The notes beneath the pieces were generated by a model that was given only the letters and a program-made list of their open reading frames with translations, was not told the DNA's origin and made no database searches. From JBEICQ01 sp040383885 (GTDB taxonomy: Bacteria; Bacteroidota; Bacteroidia; UBA4408): a stretch of 15,617 bases of DNA. Made by a program: the position numbers and the translations under genes. Where the stretch lies: the NCBI GenBank assembly GCA_040383885.1, contig JBEICQ010000045.1, positions 1 through 15,617 of the forward strand, given 5' to 3'. Positions 7,468 to 15,393 of the stretch are shown here, piece after piece; the stretch's first letter is position 1; every line of letters begins with the position of its first letter.

Positions 7468-8715
7468 ATGAATAAAATCCTGTTTTCATGCTTGCTGATG
7501 TTACCCTTTATTCGCACATCGGCAGAAACCAAAAGAGTATTGTTTATAGGGAACAGCTACACAGGCGTAAACAATCTTCCCTTGCTGGTGCAGGCGGTGG
7601 CTTCCTCTGCGGGCGATACGCTCGTGTTCGACAGCAATACGCCCGGCGGTTTCACATTTGAAGGACACAGCACCAATCCTTCAACCCTTTCTAAGATTGC
7701 CTTAGGCACCTGGGATTTTGTGGTTTTGCAGGAACAAAGCCAGCGTCCTTCCTTCCCGGATTTTCAGGTGGCCACACAAGTGTTTCCATACGCCCGTTTG
7801 CTCGATAGCCTGATACAGGCAGCCAATCCCTGTACCCAAACTTTGTTTTACATGACATGGGGAAGAAAGAATGGCGATGCCTCTAACTGTCCCAACTTTC
7901 CTCCGCTCTGCACCTATGCAGGTATGGATTCTTTGCTCAATTTGCGTTACCGCATGATGGCCGACAGCAACCGGGCTGAGCTTTGTCCGGCAGGTCTGGT
8001 GTGGAGGCGCATCCGTCAGCAGTTTCCCTGGATGGAATTGTATGATACCGATGGCAGTCATCCTTCGCTCCTCGGATCCTACACAACCGCCTGTGCATTT
8101 TATGCTTCCGTGTTTCGTAAAAATCCTTTGCTCATCACCCACAATGCCGGCTTGCCCGATTCCACAGCTTCCCGATCCCGCGCAATGGCCGCACAGGTGG
8201 TGTTCGATAGTCTTGCACAGTGGAATGTAAACCGCTGGCAGGTACAGGCAGCCGGAACCGCAAGTGTTCAGGGCATGCAGGTGTCCGGAATCTCAACTTC
8301 ATTGCATGCAACAGCCATTACCTGGCTCACCGGCGACGGAGCTTCATACACAGGCAATGTATTGAACCATACTTATGCCCAACCGGGAAATTATGTAGTA
8401 CTACTACTGGCCGAAGATGCCTGTGGCACCGATACGCTTGCCATTCCTGTATCACTCATTACCGGCATGCCGGACAGGGAAGCCCGCAAACCATTATACA
8501 GCATCATCCGGCAGTCAAACAAAAGCCTGGTGCTACAATTTGCTCATGCCGGCATGCGGCTGAGGATGGCAGATGTAACAGGCAGAACATTTTTAAGCAC
8601 AGATGCAGATGATCAGTATGTGATGCCACTGAAGGATCTGCCTTCAGGTATTTATCTTCTTACTGTTGAAAATGCATCCGGGGAAAGGCAAACAGAAAAG
8701 CTGTTTGTCAGGTAA
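7468..8715 (+). CDS. Secreted SGNH/DUF4886-like hydrolase with PKD-like module and T9SS sorting domain
   Basis: This is likely an exported esterase or deacetylase of the SGNH superfamily; the substrate is unknown. Starting at the ATG at 7468 (415 residues) gives a clean signal peptide, MNKILFSCLLMLPFIRTSA, cleaved near 19-20. A GTG at 7378 would add 30 residues and hide it, so I reject that start. The fold is shown by RVLFIGNSYTG at 23-33 (predicted nucleophile S30), DFVVLQEQSQRP at 83-94, YMTWG at 128-132, and DGSHPS at 195-200, supplying the D195/H198 pair of the last SGNH block. A PKD-like module follows at about 274-333 (TWLTGDG, HTYAQPGNYVV), then a T9SS type A tail at about 345-415 (LRMADVTGR, LPSGIYLLTV). 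It is divergent from the beta-helix gene and converges on the lipoprotein gene 20 nt away. No clear promoter is seen; TTATTTTG at 7427-7434 is one base off the -7 consensus. Confidence 0.85.
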   Translation: MNKILFSCLLMLPFIRTSAETKRVLFIGNSYTGVNNLPLLVQAVASSAGDTLVFDSNTPGGFTFEGHSTNPSTLSKIALGTWDFVVLQEQSQRPSFPDFQVATQVFPYARLLDSLIQAANPCTQTLFYMTWGRKNGDASNCPNFPPLCTYAGMDSLLNLRYRMMADSNRAELCPAGLVWRRIRQQFPWMELYDTDGSHPSLLGSYTTACAFYASVFRKNPLLITHNAGLPDSTASRSRAMAAQVVFDSLAQWNVNRWQVQAAGTASVQGMQVSGISTSLHATAITWLTGDGASYTGNVLNHTYAQPGNYVVLLLAEDACGTDTLAIPVSLITGMPDREARKPLYSIIRQSNKSLVLQFAHAGMRLRMADVTGRTFLSTDADDQYVMPLKDLPSGIYLLTVENASGERQTEKLFVR

Positions 8716-8735
8716 AAGAATGCCCGGTAAATACT

Positions 8736-9131
8736 TTATTCCTTAACGGGAATACTCACTTCCATTTCTTTTTTACGCTCGCTCCAGGGGATGCTCACCG
8801 CCACTCCTCCGCTTACGGGTTTTTGTAAAACGGTGTCTGTACCCGTGGCATACAAATAGTAGGTTCCGTAGCGCAGTCCCATCACATGCACATGGTTCTC
8901 ATGCTTGCCTACCAATTTTAGATCATACTTCTCGGTAGGATTTAGGGGAGGATTGGATTCCCCGAAATGTACATACACTGTGGGGTAGTTGATGGGCCGG
9001 TCGTTGTTAAACACATTGGCTGTTAGGGAGGCCATGCCACCGGTGTTATTTTTCTTACAGGCAGTGAGCCATGTAAAAATGAAAAGGCAGCAGATGGTTT
9101 TGGATAGGAAGGAAATACCGGAGTTTTTCAT
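8736..9131 (-). CDS. Small hypothetical lipoprotein
   Basis: The function is unknown. The ATG at 9131 gives a 131-residue protein with a lipoprotein signal peptide: MKNSG, a hydrophobic core up to about residue 22, and a lipobox LTAC at 22-25 followed by KKNN, so C25 should be lipidated and the protein membrane-anchored. An in-frame ATG 15 codons upstream (9176) would place extra residues before the signal and is less likely. The mature part is small and probably beta-rich (SLTANVFNN, YPTVYVHFGES, LRYGTYYLYATGT, GVAVSIPW), suggesting a carboxypeptidase-regulatory or transthyretin-like fold, but I recognise no family. It sits alone: 20 nt tail-to-tail with the hydrolase gene, and 229 nt beyond the kmo stop. 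Confidence 0.75.
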   Translation of the reverse strand: MKNSGISFLSKTICCLFIFTWLTACKKNNTGGMASLTANVFNNDRPINYPTVYVHFGESNPPLNPTEKYDLKLVGKHENHVHVMGLRYGTYYLYATGTDTVLQKPVSGGVAVSIPWSERKKEMEVSIPVKE

Positions 9132-9263
9132 AAAGCTAAAACATACTTGGATGTATAATGTTGTGGTGCGAAGCAAGCTTGCATGTCATAAAAATAGTTT
9201 ATCAAGGGTTCACACACACAAATGGGATGGAATGAAAAAGCAAAAAAATCAAAAAAGGGTAGG

Positions 9264-9275
9264 GGGCATTTGCCC
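9264..9275. other. Short GC hairpin between kmo and the lipoprotein gene (weak terminator candidate)
   Basis: GGGCA (9264-9268) and TGCCC (9271-9275) form a 5-bp inverted repeat with a TT centre. On the minus strand it is followed after a few bases by two T-runs (CCCTTTTTTG and ATTTTTTTG), so it could end the kmo operon transcript. The stem is short and the T-runs are offset, so the call is weak. The remaining bases of 9132-9360 show no gene. Confidence 0.25.
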
Positions 9276-9360
9276 GGAGTTTTTGAAGGAAAACCAAGTG
9301 TGGATGGCTTTCCTTGTGTATAGCTGCATTTTTTTATTGCATCAGGGCAAGGCAGAAGAA

Positions 9361-10731
9361 TCAGGCAATACCGGCAGCGGTTTTTTCTGCCTGCACGGCA
9401 GCGAGCAAAAAAGCTTCGGTGGCCGGGCTGTTCCACTCTTCCTCAATCTTTGGATGGGCCATTAGTTTGTCCATGATGGCTTGTTGTCTTTGTCCGTTTT
9501 TAAGGGCTTCGGAATATCTGATGTGGGGAGAAAAGGTAACCATGGAATAGGCAGGTATCCAGAGGTCGGGATGTTTTTCGGAGAACCAGGCTTCAATCTT
9601 TTTTTGCAGCAAAAACTGTTTGTCTTTTACCTTGTCGCTCATCTCATAGAAATTACCGATGGCCAGATCTGCGATGGCATCGGCATCCGGTTTGCGCAAC
9701 TGCTCATAAGCAGGTAAAATCTCCTCCCAGATTTCATGATGGGTATCAATCAATTTGTCGAGCACATAGCAATCTTCAAATCCGCAATTCATGCCCTGTC
9801 CAAAAAACGGGACAATGGCATGTGCAGCATCGCCGATAAGAGCAAAATTCTTTTTGTTGGACCAAGGAAAACATTTCACGGTAACGAGTGAACTCACGGG
9901 GTTATTGGCATAATCCTCCTCGAGCGTTGGCATGAGTGGAATGGCATCGGGGAAATGTTTTTCAAAAAACTTTTTAGCTCCCATCTTATCGGCCTCAGCA
10001 AAAGATTCGGGACCCTCATGCGGAAAAAACAGGGTGCAGGTAAATGACCCGTCAGCATTGGGCAGGGCAATCATCATAAAGTGACCACGCGGCCAGATGT
10101 GCAGGGCATTTTTATCCATGAGATAAGCGCCATCCGGACCGGGGGGGATGTACAGTTCTTTGTAGTCGCAGTTGATATAAAACTGCTTGTATTCAAAGCG
10201 GTCGGTGCTGAGTTGTTTGGAGAGTCGGGTGGCGGAGAAGGCACCATCGGCTCCAAATATCAATTGCGACTTATGTTCAAAAGAGGTGTTTGTTTCGGTG
10301 TTTGTAAGGGAAAGTTCCGTCGTATCAAAACGGATTTTATCACATCGGGTATTGAAGTGCAGTTGCACATCTTTTTCTTTCTCTGCGAGGTTCATCAGGG
10401 CCATGTTGATGCCGCCTCTCGATACCGAATAAATGGCCTGGTTTGATTTGCCATAAGCCTGGTATTGCAGGTTGCCGGAGGAATCGTGCATCATTCTGCC
10501 GTACATGGGTGTGGCAATGTTGCGGATGTCCTGCGCGATGCCGGCCTTTTCCAGGGCCAGCCAGCCGCGATCACTCAGGGCCAGGTTGATGGATCTTCCC
10601 TGGTAGGCTCCGGTTTTTCTTGAATCGGGGCGGCGTTCAAAGACAGAAACCTTGTATCCCCGCCTGGCAAGGAAGAGGGAGAGCAAGCTACCAACGAGGC
10701 CCGCACCAATGATGCTTACTTCTTTTTTCAT
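9361..10731 (-). CDS. kmo: Kynurenine 3-monooxygenase
   Basis: KMO is an FAD-dependent aromatic hydroxylase that turns L-kynurenine into 3-hydroxykynurenine using NADPH and O2, a step of tryptophan breakdown and of NAD synthesis from tryptophan. The 456-residue product has the Rossmann motif GAGLVG at 9-14, FERR at 31-34, and the FAD-binding GD motif LIGDAAHAIVPFFGQGMN at 298-315. R79, Y93, N360 and Y395 match in spacing and context the four residues known to hold the kynurenine carboxylate in bacterial and human KMO, so I favour true KMO over a general flavin monooxygenase. No C-terminal membrane helix is evident, unlike in the mitochondrial enzyme. The start overlaps the rhodanese stop (ATGA at 10728-10731). 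It is the last gene of a four-gene group headed by ftcD. Confidence 0.93.
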   Translation of the reverse strand: MKKEVSIIGAGLVGSLLSLFLARRGYKVSVFERRPDSRKTGAYQGRSINLALSDRGWLALEKAGIAQDIRNIATPMYGRMMHDSSGNLQYQAYGKSNQAIYSVSRGGINMALMNLAEKEKDVQLHFNTRCDKIRFDTTELSLTNTETNTSFEHKSQLIFGADGAFSATRLSKQLSTDRFEYKQFYINCDYKELYIPPGPDGAYLMDKNALHIWPRGHFMMIALPNADGSFTCTLFFPHEGPESFAEADKMGAKKFFEKHFPDAIPLMPTLEEDYANNPVSSLVTVKCFPWSNKKNFALIGDAAHAIVPFFGQGMNCGFEDCYVLDKLIDTHHEIWEEILPAYEQLRKPDADAIADLAIGNFYEMSDKVKDKQFLLQKKIEAWFSEKHPDLWIPAYSMVTFSPHIRYSEALKNGQRQQAIMDKLMAHPKIEEEWNSPATEAFLLAAVQAEKTAAGIA

Positions 10732-11042
10732 ACGCTCACGGTCCTGTCAATTTCTGCTGCCCAGGCCAGAATGCCTCCTTTGAGGTTATAGAGGTTGGTG
10801 AATCCGAATTGTCGCTCAAGGGCATTGATTACCGAGGCGGAACGCATGCCGCTGCGGCAGTGAATGACCACTTTTTTTTCGCGTGAAATATCGTTCACAT
10901 GTTCGAGTACAGTACCCATGGGGATGAGTTTTCCATCAATATTCCCATGCTCAAATTCATAGGGTTCACGCACATCAATCAGTTGAAAATCTTCCTGTTT
11001 GTCGCGCATGGTTTTAAGTTCCTGAACGGTAATTTCTTTCAT
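10728..11042 (-). CDS. Single-domain rhodanese-like sulfurtransferase
   Basis: This is a 104-residue single rhodanese domain, probably cytoplasmic since no signal peptide is seen. It has DVREPYEFEHGNIDG at 23-37 and the active-site loop CRSGMRS at 62-68 with C62 as the predicted persulfide-carrying cysteine, followed by KGGILAW at 88-94. The CRxGxR loop is typical of GlpE/PspE-type rhodaneses that move sulfane sulfur to cyanide in vitro; the real acceptor is usually unknown. It overlaps the patatin-like gene upstream and kmo downstream by 4 nt each (ATGA), so it is almost certainly co-translated with them. A role linked to kynurenine or lipid metabolism would be inference only. Confidence 0.9.
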   Translation of the reverse strand: MKEITVQELKTMRDKQEDFQLIDVREPYEFEHGNIDGKLIPMGTVLEHVNDISREKKVVIHCRSGMRSASVINALERQFGFTNLYNLKGGILAWAAEIDRTVSV

Positions 11043-13330
11043 GGTTTGTTGTGTTTGAGTAAATCAATAAGTCGGAGCAGTGCTTTGTGATTGTCGGGTT
11101 TGTCGAGGGCACCGAGCACTTTTTTCTTTTCCTTTCGGGTCAGGTGCCAGCTTAACGAAATGTTGTCGGGGTATTCATGGTCGAGTTCAAATTCTACCAC
11201 ATCGAGGTTGCCGTTAAACCACCTGCTTGCATATTGCAAGAGGGCATCCTGGTTGAAGTTTTGAATGCCAAAAATATTCCCGTAGAGTGCACCGGCTGGT
11301 CTGCCGATGGTTTGAAACATGGAGCTGTAACCTTCATCTTCGATGGGCGAATTTTTTTTCCGGTCTCTGATCTGAAGAATTACTACGCCGCTGGTGTTGC
11401 TTTCTATCCAGTTGCGGAACACATACATAAATTTAAGGGATGTTTCGAGTCCGAAATTGTCGCGTGCACCGGCATCGGTTACTTCTATCACCGGTTGCGT
11501 GGGCAAGGACACAAAAGGGGTGATGTATGGAAAGCTGGCACTCATGCGCAGGGCAGATGTAAAACGGAGGTTCATGGCATCTTGTTCTTTAAAAAGGCGG
11601 GTAAACTCCACACCTTCAATAGATGCGCTGCGACGCAAACTGTCGCCGTCGAAATACCTGGTGAGGTAAGAAACCGGTTGGGCCGAGATGTACATTTTGC
11701 GTGCATCATTCACAATGGCAGGCGTAAGCACCATCATAGGTATCTGAGATTCCCGCTCGGGAGCTACATAATCGCTCAGTCGGTTATTTAACACATTTGC
11801 GGTATTGTTGTTCAGCGCTTTTTCAAAGGCATAGCCACGGTCTTTGTTGTAATAGTATTTATTGTCTTTGAATTTTTGCCAGCGAATAAACAAGTCATTT
11901 ACGGCCAGTGAAAAGGTAACCGGGTTGAGCAAATCCCTTGAGATGTTGTCACGAAAATCTGCCTTGCGGTAATCTTCCAGCCTTTTCTGCTGATAGAGAT
12001 AAAACAGTTGTCGGTAAAAGGCCGCACCAATCATTCCTCCTGAAGCGCCTGTGATGAGCATGGTGTGGTTCATGAGCTCACCAGCCAGCATGCTGTCTGC
12101 GGATTGCAGTACATGAAAGGTCCAAAGGCTGGAGCGCAAACCACCTCCGCTGGTATTAATCATTACCAGTTTGGGTTTGATTTGAGCCTGTTGGTTTAAC
12201 AGGGTGTTTTTAATCTTCCACTTGTTAAGGATATGTATTGTGTTTTCGAAATCGCTTTGCACCACCTTGTCGTTTGCCATGCCTGATTGCAGGGAGGCCA
12301 GGGAATAAGTTGCCTTTTTTCCTTTGTAGTTAAGACCGAAAGCACGCGTTTTGGGATAAAACAAGGAGGTTGAGTACAAGGTATTATAGAGGAGCAGGAC
12401 TACCAATAAAATGGTGGTTGACCATCCCCGTAGCCAGGCGTGCAAGGCACTGTAAAGCATGAGGTACATGGTAAAGATGAGAAACACACTGGCTGCTGCC
12501 GGAAAATTAAACATGGGTATCTCGCGAAAAATGCCAAGGAGGAGCAAAGAAAAAACCACCACCATCTCAAACACTGCAGCATTGCGATGATTCTTTCGCA
12601 GCACTTGTTTCAGCATTTCTTTGTCGTAATGGCTTACATCTCTTGCAATTCTGATCCTGCGCAACGAACTGATGTAGGTATCTACATGCCAGTCGCGGCT
12701 TTCTCTCCCTGAGAGGCGTTTCCAGCCTGTTTCTTTGTGCATCACCACCCGCGTGGTAACCATGCGGGTTTTGGCTATGGGGTCTCCTTCGTGCGCATCG
12801 GCAGTTTTGATGCCAAACATGCTTTGTATGTCGCTACCCGTAGCAAAAAAATAGCTGATGGAGATGGCAATAAAACTGCCGGCTCCCAGTAAGAATCCGG
12901 TAACAGATAACATTACTTCCGCAAAGGGAATTTCGAGCACGAAATATTGAAACTGAAAAAGTCCCACACAATAGATGAGCAGAAAAAGGGCAGGAATGAT
13001 AAAGTTGTTGAGGCAATATTTTGAGAAAGAATGGCTGAGGGTAGCCAGAAACTGAAAGCGGAATCCATTGATGATGTAGCTGGAGATATTAAATGCCATG
13101 ATGAATCCTCCGCAAGAGAATCCTACCATGAAGTGACTTAAAAAGCCAACCTCATTGTTGTATTCAGGATTTAAAAAAAGAAAAGGAACACCATAATTGG
13201 CTGCTACCTTTTTAGTAACAAAGCCAAACAGAAGAAGCCAGAAAAAGAGCATCACCTGGTTTTTTTTGAAATACACCAGGATGAGTTGGAAAGGAAAAAA
13301 GAAAAGTAATCTACGAAAGAGTTTAAGCAT
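11039..13330 (-). CDS. Membrane-anchored patatin-like phospholipase/acyl hydrolase
   Basis: This predicted lipid acyl hydrolase carries an integral-membrane N-terminal half. Hydrophobic segments lie at about 8-20, 26-40, 64-87, 109-130, 137-162, 252-267, 277-297 and 303-318, with a charged loop near 170-250. The patatin domain covers about 385-763: glycine-rich oxyanion loop SGGGLRS at 394-400, nucleophile elbow GASGG at 428-432 (S430), and DAGARDN at 619-625 supplying the catalytic-dyad Asp (D619). All three catalytic elements are intact. At 763 residues it is about twice the size of a simple patatin-like protein. The substrate and the facing of the catalytic domain are unknown. The ATG at 13330 is 33 nt after the ftcD stop and opens a credible membrane N-terminus; the stop overlaps the rhodanese start (ATGA). 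Nothing nearby suggests a defence role. Confidence 0.85.
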   Translation of the reverse strand: MLKLFRRLLFFFPFQLILVYFKKNQVMLFFWLLLFGFVTKKVAANYGVPFLFLNPEYNNEVGFLSHFMVGFSCGGFIMAFNISSYIINGFRFQFLATLSHSFSKYCLNNFIIPALFLLIYCVGLFQFQYFVLEIPFAEVMLSVTGFLLGAGSFIAISISYFFATGSDIQSMFGIKTADAHEGDPIAKTRMVTTRVVMHKETGWKRLSGRESRDWHVDTYISSLRRIRIARDVSHYDKEMLKQVLRKNHRNAAVFEMVVVFSLLLLGIFREIPMFNFPAAASVFLIFTMYLMLYSALHAWLRGWSTTILLVVLLLYNTLYSTSLFYPKTRAFGLNYKGKKATYSLASLQSGMANDKVVQSDFENTIHILNKWKIKNTLLNQQAQIKPKLVMINTSGGGLRSSLWTFHVLQSADSMLAGELMNHTMLITGASGGMIGAAFYRQLFYLYQQKRLEDYRKADFRDNISRDLLNPVTFSLAVNDLFIRWQKFKDNKYYYNKDRGYAFEKALNNNTANVLNNRLSDYVAPERESQIPMMVLTPAIVNDARKMYISAQPVSYLTRYFDGDSLRRSASIEGVEFTRLFKEQDAMNLRFTSALRMSASFPYITPFVSLPTQPVIEVTDAGARDNFGLETSLKFMYVFRNWIESNTSGVVILQIRDRKKNSPIEDEGYSSMFQTIGRPAGALYGNIFGIQNFNQDALLQYASRWFNGNLDVVEFELDHEYPDNISLSWHLTRKEKKKVLGALDKPDNHKALLRLIDLLKHNKP

Positions 13331-13338
13331 CTGTGAAT

Positions 13339-13351
13339 TGATACGGTATCA
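13339..13351. other. 13-nt palindrome in the ftcD-patatin gap
   Basis: TGATAC (13339-13344) and GTATCA (13346-13351) are exact reverse complements around one G. It lies in the 33-nt gap between the ftcD stop and the patatin-like gene start. It could be an operator-like or RNA-processing site, or chance; nothing else supports a role. Confidence 0.25.
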
Positions 13352-13363
13352 GGGACAAAGGGT

Positions 13364-15049
13364 TCAGGACTTGAGCACTTTTTCGGTGAGTTGCCAGAGT
13401 TTTGCCGATTGAAGCGTGCTTTCTTCCGAGAGGAATTTTCCTCTTGCAAACACTTCTTCTTTTTGGGATGCGTTTTCAACTCCTTTTAAGTTGATCTGCA
13501 CATTCAGCCAGGCTCCCATGATGCAAGTATGCAAACACAATGCGCCCACACCTGCATCGGTCACTGAATTTGGATTTCCTTTGGTAATCATCGTCTCTGC
13601 AAGGGGATAGGCTTTAAATGCAGTTTCCATCACTCTTAAAGGCACATTGGCGGCATACAGGGTTGCTTCCTGCATGGCGAGCTTACGCGCTGCCTGTTCT
13701 GCCTCTGTCTTTTTGGGCAAGCCCATGGCATCCATGATGTGGTTAAAAGAGCGGGTATCTTCATCCACCAGGAAAAGCAATTCCCGGATGAGTGCCTGGC
13801 CTTTTTCTGCTTCTTTGGAAAACTCTTCCCAGCGATCATCCCATCCTTTCTTGTGTGAAGACAGGTTGGCCACCATGGTGGCGAGTGAGGCGCCCATGGC
13901 ACCGCAGAGAGCAGCCACTGAGCCACCACCGGGTGCGGGAGACTCAGAGGCAGTTTCCAGGGCAAAAGCTTTCACGCTCATGTCTATCAGGCCTGAGGGT
14001 GCATGTTTCTCCATGGCGTATTCGATGATGCGTTCTCCGGGATGAAAAGGAGTGAGTTCATCGAGGCCCATGCTTTTTACTGCGATATGGATGAGTTCTT
14101 CATCACTCACACCGAGCGAGCGCTGTTGTTTTTGCAAGAAATATTTGCCGGCGTCCAGCATGCATTGCAAGGGGATGAGTCCCACCAGCTCGCTGCCGGT
14201 AACACGCATGCCTCTGCGTTCGGCGCTTCTGCAGCAAGCTTCAAAAGCGAGGTGAACAGGCGTTACATGCATATTGGTAAGGTTCATAGAAACCTGGGCG
14301 ATGCCATATTCCTTGATAAACCAGCCCATTCCTTTTACGGCTTTCAGTTCGCCCGGGATGGATACGGGATTTCCCTGCGCGTCGGTTACTATTTTTCCGG
14401 TTACCGGATTGCCTTCTCTTTTTACCCTTCCGGCTTCTCTTACATCAAAAGCCACTGAGTTGGCGCGACGCACGGAGGTGGTGTTGAGGTTTACATTATA
14501 GGCAATTAAAAAATCCCTGGCGCCGATGACGGTGGAACCATGACGGGGATGATGTATGGCAGGACCGTAGTCGGGTTTCCACTCAGGTTTTTTAATCTTT
14601 TCAAAAAAGCCTTCATATTCACCTTCGCGGATGATGCTCAGGTTTTTTCTTGCAGGATTGGGTTGAGCAGCTTCGTAGAGGTAAACGGCGATACCCAGTT
14701 CTTCGCCTACTCGTTGGGCGAGTTTTTTTGCCCAGGCGGCTGTTTCTTCCATGCTGATGCCTGAGATAGGAATCAGCGGACACACATCGGTGGCGCCCAT
14801 GCGTGGGTGCTCGCCCTTGTGCTTGCTCATGTCTATAAGCTCGGCAGCCTTTTTAATACCGGCAAAAGCGGCATCAATCACTTGTTGGGGAGAACCGGCA
14901 AAGGTGACCACAGTGCGGTTAGTGGCTTTACCGGGGTCGGTGTTCAGGAGCATCACGCCCTCGGTGGCGGCGATACAATCGGTTATCTGGCGGAGAATCT
15001 CCGGATCGTTCCCTTCAGAAAAGTTGGGAACACATTCAATGATTTGCAT
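13364..15049 (-). CDS. ftcD: Bifunctional glutamate formimidoyltransferase / formimidoyl-THF cyclodeaminase
   Basis: This enzyme moves the formimino group of N-formimino-L-glutamate, from histidine breakdown, to tetrahydrofolate and then deaminates the product to 5,10-methenyl-THF and ammonia. The 561 residues contain both halves: a formiminotransferase domain (about 1-330) starting MQIIECVPNFSEG, with GEHPRMGATD at 79-88 whose H81 matches the catalytic His of the mammalian enzyme, and a cyclodeaminase domain (about 355-561) with SPAPGGGSVAALCGAMG at 370-386. Length agrees with the fused mammalian-type protein, not the split single-domain forms of some bacteria. The ATG at 15049 gives the conserved start. 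It heads the minus-strand group ftcD, patatin-like gene, rhodanese, kmo. No other histidine-utilisation genes are in the window. Confidence 0.95.
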   Translation of the reverse strand: MQIIECVPNFSEGNDPEILRQITDCIAATEGVMLLNTDPGKATNRTVVTFAGSPQQVIDAAFAGIKKAAELIDMSKHKGEHPRMGATDVCPLIPISGISMEETAAWAKKLAQRVGEELGIAVYLYEAAQPNPARKNLSIIREGEYEGFFEKIKKPEWKPDYGPAIHHPRHGSTVIGARDFLIAYNVNLNTTSVRRANSVAFDVREAGRVKREGNPVTGKIVTDAQGNPVSIPGELKAVKGMGWFIKEYGIAQVSMNLTNMHVTPVHLAFEACCRSAERRGMRVTGSELVGLIPLQCMLDAGKYFLQKQQRSLGVSDEELIHIAVKSMGLDELTPFHPGERIIEYAMEKHAPSGLIDMSVKAFALETASESPAPGGGSVAALCGAMGASLATMVANLSSHKKGWDDRWEEFSKEAEKGQALIRELLFLVDEDTRSFNHIMDAMGLPKKTEAEQAARKLAMQEATLYAANVPLRVMETAFKAYPLAETMITKGNPNSVTDAGVGALCLHTCIMGAWLNVQINLKGVENASQKEEVFARGKFLSEESTLQSAKLWQLTEKVLKS

Positions 15050-15068
15050 ATGGTTAATGGAATTGCTC

Positions 15069-15099
15069 CAAACCTAAGCATATTTTGCGGCTGTGTCAA
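15069..15099 (-). promoter_or_regulatory. ftcD operon promoter (TTG-N20-TAGGTTTG)
   Basis: On the minus strand a TTG -33 element (15097-15099) is followed after exactly 20 nt by TAGGTTTG (15069-15076), an exact match to the Bacteroidota TAnnTTTG -7 box. The ATG of ftcD is 19 nt beyond the box, leaving a leader of about 12 nt. No Shine-Dalgarno sequence is seen. Confidence 0.7.
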
Positions 15100-15186
15100 T
15101 GCAGGACTAAGGGAATGTGATCTTCTATTTTTAAAGGTCTTATGCAGCACAGAGAACGATTCTCTTTTCTTCCTCTGCAAACCGAA

Positions 15187-15218
15187 TTTGGCTGGTAACA
15201 AGCAAATACCTATTTTTG
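15187..15218 (+). promoter_or_regulatory. tRNA-Arg promoter (TTTG-N20-TATTTTTG)
   Basis: TTTG (15187-15190), a 20-nt spacer and TATTTTTG (15211-15218) match the Bacteroidota -33 and -7 elements fully. The tRNA begins 12 nt after the box. The same N20 spacing is used by the divergent ftcD promoter in this 181-nt intergenic region. Confidence 0.75.
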
Positions 15219-15230
15219 CCGCCCAAAGCA

Positions 15231-15304
15231 GGACCCGTAGCTTAACTGGATAGAGCATCTGACTACGGATCAGAAGGTTAGGGGTTCGACTCCCTTCGGG
15301 TCCG
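15231..15304 (+). tRNA. tRNA-Arg (anticodon ACG)
   Basis: A complete 74-nt cloverleaf is present. The acceptor stem GGACCCG/CGGGTCC is perfect (15231-15237 with 15297-15303) and the discriminator is G15304. The D stem is GCTT/GAGC, the anticodon stem TCTGA/TCAGA holds loop CTACGGA giving anticodon ACG, and the T arm is AGGGG-TTCGACT-CCCTT. ACG reads CGN arginine codons, normally after A34 is changed to inosine. CCA is not encoded, so it must be added after transcription. It has its own promoter and terminator. Confidence 0.97.
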
Positions 15305-15314
15305 CTGATAAATG

Positions 15315-15341
15315 AAAAACCCACCTTTTGGTGGGTTTTTT
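15315..15341 (+). terminator. Intrinsic terminator of tRNA-Arg
   Basis: AAAAACCCACC (15315-15325), loop TTTT and GGTGGGTTTTT (15330-15340) form an 11-bp stem, and six T residues (15336-15341) close the structure. It begins 10 nt after the tRNA 3' end and is a textbook rho-independent terminator. The A-rich 5' side also makes it usable on the opposite strand. Confidence 0.9.
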
Positions 15342-15354
15342 AGTTTGAATGCGT

Positions 15355-15370
15355 GGCAAATGTATTTGCC
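15355..15370. repeat. Palindrome GGCAAAT-GT-ATTTGCC
   Basis: GGCAAAT (15355-15361) and ATTTGCC (15364-15370) are exact reverse complements with a 2-nt centre. It lies between the tRNA terminator and the direct-repeat cluster, and may be part of the same repeat region. Confidence 0.45.
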
Positions 15371-15393
15371 TAAGCATGAAAACTAAAAAACGC

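Noticed and set aside
8716..8735. Shared terminator between the convergent hydrolase and lipoprotein genes
   Set aside because: The 20-nt gap has no stem-loop or T-run that I can see.
11177..11791. 204-codon plus-strand ORF
   Set aside because: It is antisense to the catalytic part of the patatin-like gene and shows no recognisable domain.
11039..13330. Patatin-like protein as an anti-phage (CBASS-type CapV) effector
   Set aside because: No cyclic-nucleotide synthase or other defence gene is nearby; the gene is embedded in a metabolic operon and has a large membrane half not typical of CapV.
14983..15324. 113-codon minus-strand ORF with a GPEGSRTPNLLIRSQ stretch
   Set aside because: This is the antisense translation of the tRNA-Arg gene, a well-known false protein pattern, and it also overlaps the ftcD start.
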